Assembly: GCA_023333565.1 (NCBI GenBank)
Contig: JAJKFH010002311.1
Location: 62,001 to 126,000 of the forward strand
Direction: 5' to 3'
DNA: 64,000 nt
Source: Puffinus mauretanicus
Lineage: Eukaryota > Chordata > Aves > Procellariiformes > Procellariidae
The notes under the pieces were generated by a model, which saw only the letters and a list, made by a program, of their open reading frames with translations, made no database searches and was not told where the DNA came from. Of this stretch, positions 50,001-62,000 are shown one piece after another. How positions within the stretch are numbered: position 1 is the stretch's first letter; each line of letters begins with the position of its first letter. A program made the translations under genes and the position numbers.

Positions 50001-53000
50001 TGGATCTGGACCTGAATCAAGGTTATATTTGAGATTATATATATCTGACCGTATGTTAGATATGTAATTGGTCTGACTGAAGGAAACAAGTCTCTTTAAT
50101 GTAAAGCATGATTTATCAGAGTATTTCCTCAATGAATAGAAATATTTCAGAAATAACAAGTACATTTCTTTTATAACCTTGGCATATGACTGTGCTATGC
50201 TGTACCTGCAACAGTTAATATGTTGAGCTCAAGATCAGAAATAAATCTCTGCATACCCCGAGTAAGTAAACATGTTTGGAGGGCCTCATTAGACACTTTG
50301 ACACAACAATTTTAAGTAGGCTCAAGTTCCTCATAGACGTCAGCATTTAAGTGATATCTGCCTCTCTCTCTCTCCCTCTTTTTTTTTTAAAAAGAAAGCA
50401 GCCTAACTATTTTTAGCCTTTAAAACATCTGGGTCTATGCTTTTACCCTTTGTGGAATACCATATTAATTGCAGTCTCCGTTTAGAACAACATAAACTAA
50501 GACATTAGAAGAGACAATCATCATCACTTTGTTTACTACTCCTGCTCTTAAAGAACAGCATCTGAAATGCCACTTTCCTGGCAGTAAGCAAGAATTACAC
50601 AATGTCGTATTAGGCATCATGAATATGTGTAACAAGGACTAAACAGAAGTAGCCACGATGCCTCTTCTATTTGGAGCTATGCCCACTAAAAATGCAATAA
50701 ATCATTATCTATTTGTGCACTAACAGCATCTTTTATATGCTTTAAGCCATTAATAGCCACTATCGAGAAAGAACAAAGTGACCATTTAAATTGAAGTAGC
50801 TATTGCCAAACACTACTGAAAGAATGTGCCGCTTACCTTTCAGAAATATCAACTGGAAAAATACAACTGCAAAAACGTGCCTATGAGAGCTTTCATATGG
50901 TGCTGGCGAGAAACTCACTAAAGCCTTTCAGTACTTTATTTTCTAAATTCATGCCAACAATTACAGAAAAAAATTGAGAAGGTGCAAGAATCTAAAAGCT
51001 CACTCAAATGTATAAGCACATCTATTTCCCAGGGAACAAAAAAAAAAAAACCTGTTATCACAAAGTCTACTAAACTTTACTGCCATAATTAGTCTTCATG
51101 TCATGCAAGTTTTGGCTCTGACATAAATGCCCAAATGTCAGATCAGCCAGTTCTGCACAGACAGAGCATCAGGTAACACACCATTAAAAAAGTCATACTA
51201 AGAAATAATGTGACCTTGTGTTCCAAAAAAGAATCAAATAATGTTTTCTTGGGTAGGCGTTACTACAGGAATTCTGCTATTTAAATAGGACAACTGGCAG
51301 AACTTTTTGGTTTCTGTTCTAAATCATTTCTGGAGTCGTTTATGCAATCTTAGCTTTTAGAAAAATGACAAAAATAGTGGCAGTCAGCAGCAAACTCCTC
51401 AAAGCCCACAGAAGAACTTTTCTTACACTCCAAGCCAGGTCATTCTAGGCCTTTTCCACGCAAGACATGAAGGTTTTTGTTCTGTGCATCAATCCCACCG
51501 TGCCCTCCCCCAGCGAGCACAGCCACCAGTTCTGTCTTGTGCTTTGTCCCTCAGAATCAAGTTTATGCAAGACAAGGAATCCCAATATATGAGTAACCAT
51601 CTAAGAGTCAATGCATATCAGTAGTAGCAATACATACCAGACCTGACTGGTTAGTCATTATCCCAGCAGAAGGCACCTCACGTGCAGTATGTGGAGGAGA
51701 GCTTAAAATTCTTATTAATACTCTATTACAGGTATCTTATAAATGGATGTGTGACTCAAATAACAAAAACTTCGAGAAAAAAAAGAGAAATGTGTTAAAC
51801 ACATCTTCCGGTATGCACACTTTGCTTAATTTGTCCTCTTATAACTTAAACCAATATTGATGAGATGCTGCAGTACAATCATTAAAGTGATGCTGCAATT
51901 TAGAGGTGAGAGTCTTGGATTTTTATGGGGTGTTATTTTTAAGTCTCAAGAGTTTAAGAAAAAGGAAAAAAAAAAAAAAGAGGGCTGCTGCCTGCTTAAG
52001 CAGCATAACCACTATTAAGCTTTCCACCTAACGTGCAAAGACACATAGAAAGAATAAATTTTATACTTTATATTCAGACTTTCCACAGAGCTGTGAAACA
52101 ATAGTTGTACGTGAGTTGTGCCCAAACAGGAATCTTAGTTTTCAACTCAGTAAAAAGTCCTTTATTATTAACTGGAGAAAGTCAGAACCTGAAGTCCATA
52201 GCTCACTGAGTTCTCGGTTAATGCATTTCCTTATGCAAAGTATATTCTGCAAAGAACAATGTGAATTCTTCTCTGTTTTATTTTACTTCTTTAAAGTGCA
52301 TAGACATAACTTAAGAGAACTACATTTTCATTTTACATAAACAAACATCTTTTCCATTTGCTTTTTGAAGGAGAAATCCAGGTTTGCACAACTCTCACTC
52401 CCTGTCAAGGAAATTATGAAAAACTCTGTGCTTGCCAGGCCAGTATCACAATAACTGAAAGGAACCAGCAATTCAAAATCAGGATTTCTACTTAACCTGA
52501 AAACTTGGCAAAAAAGAAGAGGGCAAAAAAGATTGCATCCAATCCGTTAAGTGTTACGCCCTAACTCTAAAGCACGATGTTTTTCTCTTATTTCTGTACT
52601 GCATATTTCAGTTTGTAACATCTTCATGAGAGAGATGCTTTGCTACCAAGTCCCACGCTCCTGCCCTCCCCACCCAACACACCTGGTATCAGAGTGCAGC
52701 TCACTGTCAAGGCAAAGAAAAGCACCCCTCTTCCTCTGTTCTTTACAGAGCTGGCGAGCGAGGACTGAGAGAGCAGAGCAGCCCCTCCCAACGAGCGCCA
52801 GAAGGACGGAAATCCAGAAGGAAAGAGCATTCTGCAGACATCCAGTAGAAAGACAGGGGATGAATGGAAGGGTCCCACCAGCAAGCCCAGAACATATTCC
52901 ATGCTTACTTAGGGCTGTTCCCCACCTCCCCACAGAAATGCAACCTAGCAGTCTAAGTACGCCAAGGGATTGGCCAGCCCTAACCAAATCATTAACTTGC

Positions 53001-56000
53001 AGGCATGGGGAAGGGAGGAGGACAGCAGAATAGAAGTTTACGAAGAAGGTGTTTAAGAGGTCTCCTAAAAGCAGCAAGGACTGCTGCCCAAGACTACGTG
53101 TAGTCTTGTATACTACAGTTACACAGTTTTCAAGTAGTCTCGTACTCCCGTTTCCATTAATACACTAATACAGGTCACACAACAGACTATTCTTGCTCTT
53201 GCTAAAAGACTACTACAAACTAGTACTAATGACTTCTTAGTACAAATGTGCCTCTTCTGCAGAGCATGTTGTCAAAGATGCTATACAGATGCAGCAGCTT
53301 TTAGCAGACAAACACATCAGTACTATCAAACAAAAAAGTGCATTGCAGTTTGAGGTGCGGTTAAAGAAAAAAGTTCAAACATCTTATCCGTTCTAAGAAT
53401 AAAGAAACAACAACATTTTAACCAAAGTCAAAGGATATGCTGGTGGGTGTTTTTAACTTACTTTTCCCATTCTACCTACGTGCTATTTACCATGAAGTTT
53501 GTTTTGCTATCACATATAGTGAGCTGGCAGAGGTACATACCAGACGTTTGTGTACTTGAAACATCATAAAATTGACCTACTTCAGAAGGGGTATCACATG
53601 TTCTTACCATATACTCCTTTGTCCAGGAGAAGTAAAAATTCATCCACTGCATTTCGCATCTCGGACTCAGTAAGATCCAGCAAAGAAACAACTTTGAAAT
53701 CGAGCTGTCTTAGCAAATTGGTCAATTCATAGACATCTACCATCGGAGCCTTGAGCTGGGGGTGATTCCAGTAGCTCATATTTCCTATTAACAGAGCTAC
53801 CTTGTCTGTTGCTGCAAAGACAAAGGAAAAACAAAACCACAGCATGCTTATATATTCCATGGGTTCAATACCTTTAAATTTAATTTCTTCTAAAGTGAAA
53901 ATAGTATCCAATCTCACTTCAGGCACAGTATTTTATATGATTTTAAAAGTCATCCTACGTCAACAATACAGCTCAACTCTCTTCTCATCCAAAAAAACCA
54001 AAAAAACCATTTCAGCATGATCTGACAGTCAACATATCTGAACTGTGATGCATCTCAGACTGGATAATCTGTCAAGAAGTGAGTCACTAGGGCTATCTCC
54101 CATTTCTTTCATTTTTCTGAAAGCACAGACTACTACTGAATTCCTCCATGCAAGAAGAAATTTAATAAACATGGAAATTCTTACGTCAAGTTGCGAAAGC
54201 TTTCCCAAAAATGCTTTCCCAAAAACCTCAAATTTTCTTATCCTTCTTAAAAAACAAACAAAAAACCACCACACACAAAAGACCATTTTCACATCTTCAT
54301 CTCCCATGTCCCGTCTCTCTAAAACACAGTACATTTAGGTGGAAACTCTTAGAGGTCAGAAGTAAAAAAGTTTGTTAACATTTCTTTTCACTGTTGCTCT
54401 GGTTAAAAACAATTATACAGAGATACTAGAAATTTACAAAATTCGGAGGGAAGTCTACTGATATTCTCATACTTTGAGATACATTCACATTGATTTTAAT
54501 ACAGTCAGAAGTAATTCTGTCATAAGTAAACAAAGCGGCAATGAAAAGGGAAAAAAGTCACATTGACAGAAATGCTTTAGAGACCACTAGCCTGATTTTT
54601 ATCCAAAAATTGCACACTACAGAAAGGCACTTATTCAAAGCAAGGCATTTCCTCTCTGGTTTGTTACTTCTCCTCTCCAATAGGAATTATTGTCCCACAG
54701 CTCTGGTGGCAAATGAGATAGCGTCTATGCCCCAAACCTGCTTCAGAGTCAGTATGCCCGCACAGCTAGATCCAGAAGAGAATCTCTGTCCATAGCCTCA
54801 ATGTCTGACATTTCACCTCCTTCAAACAAGATGTTTTTAACATTTTTGCAGCTGGAAAACCTCCAAGGTCTTGAACAGTGTAAACTATTTTAAACAGCAG
54901 AGACTGAGTGACAGTGGCATACTGTCATTGAAAAACATTTTTAAAAGTACAAGCCTTCTAATTAACTTAGAAAAGATGAATCAGGACTGAGGAGCACTTA
55001 CACTCCCTCTCACACTGATGAACCTGAAAGAGCGGTAAAATTTTGACAGAGGCCAGCAGCCTTTCCACCTCGTTTAGCATCGACAAGACAACATGCCTGA
55101 CCACAGTCAAGTCTACCATGCAAATTTAAGAATGTGATTGAAAAACCCCAGCAACTATTCGTCATAACACAACACACATATGCTATCCATCTATCTTTAT
55201 GAGCCTCAGCTCAGGATCAAAGCACCTACACACTGTGCATAGGAAGAGCTGAGCTCGCCGGGCAGCATACCCTTAGCAGACAGAGTACCAAGCTTTTTTA
55301 CCACATCATCCTAATACCACTATCTCCAACTGTTGAAGTATTCAAAGTAATGGAGTAACACACTGGCTAAGGTCGTGGCCACAGGAATTTGAAACAGTAA
55401 ACTGAAACAGATGAGAAGTTGCAGACGCCCCACCGAGTCACTAAAAATACTGGTGCCCTCACCACAGTTTACTACTGAAAGGGCATGCAGGCATTATAAA
55501 GGACTATAAAAATACACAGAAGTCTCCCTCCCTGCAGCTATTTACACGCACTACAGTTATTTCACTAGCAGTGGCAGAAGAAGCAATATTCAGAAGTAAA
55601 ATCCATTTCCTAGATATGAAATACATACATTCATCACAGCTACAAAACTACTTACCAACAGGTCTGTGATTCGATTGTTCTTGTAGGTCTGCTTGAAATA
55701 AATTAAAAGAGCAGATTGTCAGTAACTACAGTCATAGTTGCCAATGTCAGAAAATGAACCCCATGTTCCATACAGCCAGCCTATTGGTACTGCTTTGCCT
55801 AGTAAGTTACTAGCTTAAGACAAAAAAAGTACTCTTTTTTTTTTGTTTTGGTGGGGTTTCGGGGTGTTGTGTTGTTGTTGTTTACCTGATTTCCTCCACC
55901 CTCTTCCAGCAAACATAGCCTAATAGGATATGAATAGCTAGTTCTACAAATTAAGAAATAATAGATGCTTACAGTATAATTTTGAATCTCACAAACGGCA

Positions 56001-59000
56001 CATCAGCATTTTCAGTAACACCCGAAACAGTTCATCCTCTCCAAATGAAATGCAGACATGCAAGAGAGGGGATGCTTAGCAGGAATGACCATCTGTGAAA
56101 ATTCATTTATTTTGTACTTCACAGAGGGATGGTAGAGCCGATGCTCTGCCAAGAGGAACAGGTAAGCGATATGCCAAAGGGGTACACTTTGGATAATATG
56201 TTCTGTATCATGACAGCACCACTTCAGTGACTAAAACTAAGTCTCGGCAAAAGTAAACATATCTTTGTTGTCTAACCCAGGAAATTATATGACTTTTGTG
56301 ATTTGAGATTTTGGGAACACTGTATCAGGGATAATCCGTTATGGAGTACTATTCCAGATCTACGTTTCCGTAACAAACATCAAACAGGCTTCAAATCACA
56401 TTAGCTCACTCCAACATGAATTTAAGAAATATACCAATTCAACATATCATGCGTGACAGCCCGACACCCTACATCTTTTTCTCCTTAATCATCTGAAAAA
56501 GCAGCAACATACTAAAACTTAGAGTCCAAAGAAGCCACAGACAAGAAAGCAAAAGATAATTCCTTCTGTATTTGTATAAGTATAATGCAGTGTAAAAGAG
56601 CAGTTTTGTGTGATTTTACAAAGATAACAGCAACCCTATGATTCACTATATTCTTCAAGTTAATTTATTGGAACCAGATGGTTGTGCTGCTCTTAACGTG
56701 AGATCCGCCCCTATTAAATCCCCAGTTATAAATGCATCCAAATAACGTAAACTATATACTGTAACCCAGCTGGGCTTCAGTGATTTGTAACATAAAATGA
56801 AGATGCGAAATTAAAGTTTTTCAAAACTTATCACTTACCTGGTTTTTGAAGATCACTTAGATCTTCTGTGAAGAAGTACACCAATAAAATCATAGTTTAA
56901 ACAAGAAGCAAAAAGTACATTTTTTATTAAGAAAAATATAATTAAGTGTCATGCCATTATTAATAGAAGTCAAATGTTAGAAAACAAACCACCTTTCTAA
57001 AAGGTTGCATTTCTGTATATCTAACCTTTCATATGTTTATTCCACACACAGAGAAGAGAAAATCCTACATCAATATACTAAGCTATGCTAGACACAGCAT
57101 TAAAATATAGTAGATCTCAAAATAAAGGGAGAAACACGTACCATGCCTCAATCCCACAAGCATGCAAGCAGTTTGAATGAATAAGGAGCAAGATGTCAGA
57201 ATCAGAAAAATAGATGTTTGAAGGGCTGCTGAATAAGCAACATCCTGAGCAAGAAATCTTACTTTGTAAAGCCATGTGTATTCAGAAAGATTTCAGATAC
57301 AATTTTCAAACATTCTAAGCTACCACAGGTTTCACCTGACTATTCTGAGAACACTGGAAACTACGGAAAAGAAAAATAATTTATCTGAAGCAGCAGAGGT
57401 CTCTTAGAGCAGGCTTCCTCCATGCAGTGGAGCCCCAGGCAGATCTCTTAAGCCACAAAAGCAGGCTCATATATCCACGTGGGAGACTGTAGCGACCTGA
57501 GGTGATACCACTGTAGGTGTTAATGTGGCTTAGTGGCAGAATGATGTTGCATCCAAGCAAACTGTAGTTTGGGTATAGACCCCCACAGATAATACAGTGG
57601 TTATCTTCTGCTTCAAAGGCTAGTTGAATTACAGGTAAGTAGGAGGCTTCTGCATAGCACTCCGTCAGGTAATGCAGACACCTCCAAGCCAGAAAAGATC
57701 TGAAGGCTCAAAGAGATGATCAGTCTCGGAAGCTATGCCATGGACGTAGCTGACACCAAAATGTGTGTCACTTGTATGTTCCAGCGAGTGACAATACACA
57801 ATCCCCTCACAATGTTAAACCTTTAACAAAAGGGCTAAAAGGGAACATCAGCGCTGGTTAAACAAGAAATGCTGCAGAGCAGTTTAATTCCAAGATAATT
57901 CTGTGATTCTATGAAAAAACAGGGTAGAGAGCCATTTATTGTAGTTTGCAAATACATTTGTTTTTTTCATTGTTGGTAGGTAAGCTGGGCAGTGGCTGCT
58001 GTAAGCAGCCCTACATCTTTATATATGATCCCCTATGATGTAGAGATTACAGACATTGAGATGCTCAGTAATCAAGGAATGGTATCAACATTAAAGGTCA
58101 CAATACGCTTCTTCCTCCCCATTGCAGCAATGCAGAGGAGAACAGAAATCATGCTGATAAGGTTGCTGGAAACACCTCTTGCATACACAGAGCTGAAAGT
58201 GGAACTAGCTCTATCCAGCTCTCCAAGGTCACCCAGGTTCCCAAACATCTTCAGCTTTTCTTGCAAGGATGTTACCTCCTGAGCCCAGTCAAAGAAATCT
58301 CAAGATCTTTACATTTCACTAGAAACTGTAAGCGCAGGACACAAAACCAATGCAAAAATCAAACAACTTTGAATACTACAGAAGAAAGTAGCTTGGTTTT
58401 TCTCCTGTGTGCTCTAGACCACGGTATCAAGGCAAAGAAGAGAGAAGCGTGTGCAGAAGGAACGTTGCATCACACATCAGTGCTTTAAAGTAGACTGAAG
58501 CTCTTAACTCACACATGCTTTTCAGCAACACACTCAACAATCTGTCATCCCCATCATTAATTTTTAAAAATTGATTCACAACTAAAGATTTACTTTACCT
58601 TCTGTGCACTCCACTGCCGTAGCTTTCCTTCCTTGTGCTTTAAGGGTGGGGGGGGGAATTGGAAGACAATTGCTCTCAGTTATGAGAGTTGGCACACAAA
58701 GTGGAAGACAAAGGTCACTTCCAAGCTTCTCTGCAATCTGGCTCATTTTACAGCAGTATAAGTCAGCACTGACCACAACACTGTATAGTAATTATTACTA
58801 AAACTCAGGAGTACTAAACTAGAATATTTCTTAGGATAGGAAAGAACTTTTCATACAAATTACACAATAGTATTCCCAGATAGGTCTCGAGGCTATACAA
58901 ACAGATCTTCTCCTCTTCAGTTTACTCCAAATACATGCACACACGCTAAACCGTGTCATATTCATGTATTCTGCTTGCTATGAATAATCTAACTGAAGGA

Positions 59001-62000
59001 CTCAATGTAACACAGTTCATATCACCAGCAAGGGTTAAACTGTTTTTAGTTGTCAAAAAACATGAAGAAATCAGCTTGCAATCTGCTGACAAGCCATGTA
59101 CATGCTAGTAATGCCAAAAAATGGTAGCATTTCTATGCTGGTTACCATAAAAACCCAAAGCACTTTATAACTGATAAAGCTCTAAAATTCCATTTGCTGC
59201 AAGCAAGCACAGCTATTTTAACAAATGGATAACTAAAAATACAGAAGGCATGTGCCTGGCTTAATACTGAAAGCTTCAAAAATAAATTCTAATGATAGGG
59301 AAGAAATTGATAAATCAGCTGACCTATATCAAACAGAAAAACTTCTTACCTATAACGACTTCTATCTTCTTGCTGTCTTGATCTTCCCGGTCATTGAATA
59401 CGTGACACCAATATGTCCCTTGATGTTCCACATCCACATAAGTTACCTACGCAAGCATCATCACAGTCATCCAGCCAGACCGCAAAAGAATACTGGTATC
59501 AGTTTCATTTAAGCCCACATGCAAGAAAGAGTGAAAACTAAAAGCAAAGCCTAATCAAATCCAAAAGCTGCCGATACCCTCATTCATGGACAACATGCAT
59601 GTTCTAGAAATGCTTTCAAGAATTGAAGAAAGAATGCAAATCTACCTCACAGGCTTGAGATGCATTAAGCACTGAATGCAACAGCTCGTACAAATCAGTG
59701 TGCTTTGCAGTGCAAGATAGAAAGAGAAGCTTTCACTTTTACTGATACTTAATCTTTGTTATGTCAATGTGTCACACTGATCCAAAATACACTATAGCCT
59801 TACATCCCATGACTACAACTTGAAACATGTTCAGGGTTAAAATTATGCACCCAAGAGCCTCAGAACAGTACGGGCCAGTTACAGAACAGGAGAAAAACTT
59901 ATAGCGAGTACTTCCATAAGAGGTTATCAAGGCTATGAAGAAGTTATTTTCTTCAAGGAAGCTTTATGTGGTAAGTTAAAGGTGGTTACACATTAGTCCC
60001 CCAAGGCTGGCACTTCACAGTAACTTACCATGTAGACATTTTTGCTCCCATTTGCCAAGGGAAATCCATTTCTGAACCATTGGTAACGAGGAATTGGGTT
60101 TCCAACAGCTCCACATTCTAGTACCAAAGCATCCCCCACTGTCAGGTTTTGTGACTGAGGCTGAATACAAATGCGCAACTTGTTTTCAGGCAAACCAATT
60201 AAGCTCCCTTAAAAAAAAAAAAAAGAAAGGAAGAAAAAAGAAAAGAAAGGGTGAGACAATCTAACCGCATGTAGACTAACAAGAATTGACAACATATGGC
60301 CACATCTTCCTGTAACTACAACAGACTGTTTTAATAGCAATGAAATTAAGTTACTTGTCCTTTAAGAGTAGCAATGGCTTTCCAGTTCTTCAGTTGAAAA
60401 ATAAAAAGGAATGCACATTAAATATACCCCAGAAGTAAAAAAAAAAAAAAAAAAGCCCTCTTTGCATTATTTATTCCTGCCTCTAGGATTACAAAGGCTC
60501 TAGAGAAAGGTGCCAAGTACAAAGAAGAGTGGCTACTAAAGGATGGACTGAGGATCCATCTTGTGTGCAAGTGTGGACACAGGAGTAAGAATTTAAAACT
60601 GAAAATCAGTTAGTTTTAGCATATCCCTATTCTTCTCATTCTAAACTGAGCATAAAACCTTATGGTAAATATTTTAAAAAAGCCCAAAGCTAAAAACACT
60701 TAACAAACATCAGCCACTGACATGTGCCCATATAGAAATGTCTGTTTTTCTCAGATTTTTTTTTTTTTAAAGTAGTCATTACAAGCTTATTCATCTCAGC
60801 TTCCTGGTGTAACCTTTAGAAAGATCTAAAACTGCAGGTTTCTAACTGAATAGAACCTGAAGTAGGAGCAAAGGAAAAGCAGAAGAAATGATCGCTTAGA
60901 TAAGGGACTGAGAATACGTTCGAGATTAAGATGTAAAAAGGTCACCTCAAATGACATTGCAATAGCTTTTGATCTTTTACTGGAAGATCAGTTCTCTCTA
61001 TCTCTTTTCCTGACACAAATAATTTTTATACATGGGATGCAAGTGGAAAACACCTTTGACTCATGACATAAGACAAAATAAATACTCTTCACAGTCTGAA
61101 AACAGTGCAGTTGATTTCTATCTCACTCATCTTTAGGCCAATAGCAAGCAAGTCCAGTCTATTTAGTTAGAAAGTTTATAAAGGGTAGACTTAGTGCATG
61201 AGTCAATGCCTAGTTAATGCAACTGACTATTCTGTTAAAAAAAAAAAAAACAAAACACAAAAAAACTAACCCCAGAAAAACCTACCCACACCAGAAACCA
61301 AAAAGACACCACTCCAGCAACCTCAGAAACTAGAAATAAATGCACAGTATTAATGTACTAGATCCAAGAAATTTCCAAGATTTTCTTTATGCTCTACTAA
61401 CAAATTGCAGTATTAGCTGGATACTGTTGAGTAGACAGTTATTTAATCTTATTTGCTTTCTGCTATTTTTCCATTCTCCTCATGCTTCTTCCACTTCCAT
61501 ATTTCATCACGTATGCTGCAGATAGGAGATTAACCCATCACTGAAGCAGAGGTATCTTCAAGCCAGTGCCATAAATTCATACGGACTTACATTGGTACAG
61601 GTGAATTACTATGGGTTTTATTATGCAGGTAACACACATTTGACTGTTAGCTGACCACTTACAAAACCCATGAAGACACAATTCACACCAAAAAGACTCA
61701 GTTTAACTCATGTGTTTCTTCCTCTCATAGTTTATTTCAGTAAATTGTTGGCATGTCTTCACTATTTTCTGGGTTGGTTATATGAAGTTGAAAAGACTGC
61801 ATTAGCAGACATACATTCTGCAATAGACATATCCACGGAGCCCCAGCCTCTCTCTCTTTTCCCCAGGTGTTCTGGCAAAGAAAGAATGTGCTGGCCTTTG
61901 ACCAATTTATCTTTCCCGGCTGGTATATGTCTAAGATTGTGATAGCCTATTATGATCTGAAAAAGTGACTGGAAGGGAGATCTGCCACTTTGCTACCTGC

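Noticed and set aside
52551..53077. Overlapping 160- and 144-codon frames in MALT1 intron 10
   Set aside because: They lie on opposite strands over the same GC-richer patch, with no domain and no link to phased MALT1 exons.
57992..58282. 96-codon plus-strand frame and 64-codon minus-strand frame in intron 7
   Set aside because: Both strands are open over the same bases and I recognise no protein. A decayed repeat is as likely.
59993..60193. An internal start codon at the beginning of exon 5 as a separate small gene
   Set aside because: It is simply MALT1 exon 5: the frame is open upstream to a splice acceptor, and the Ig2 sequence continues in exon 6.
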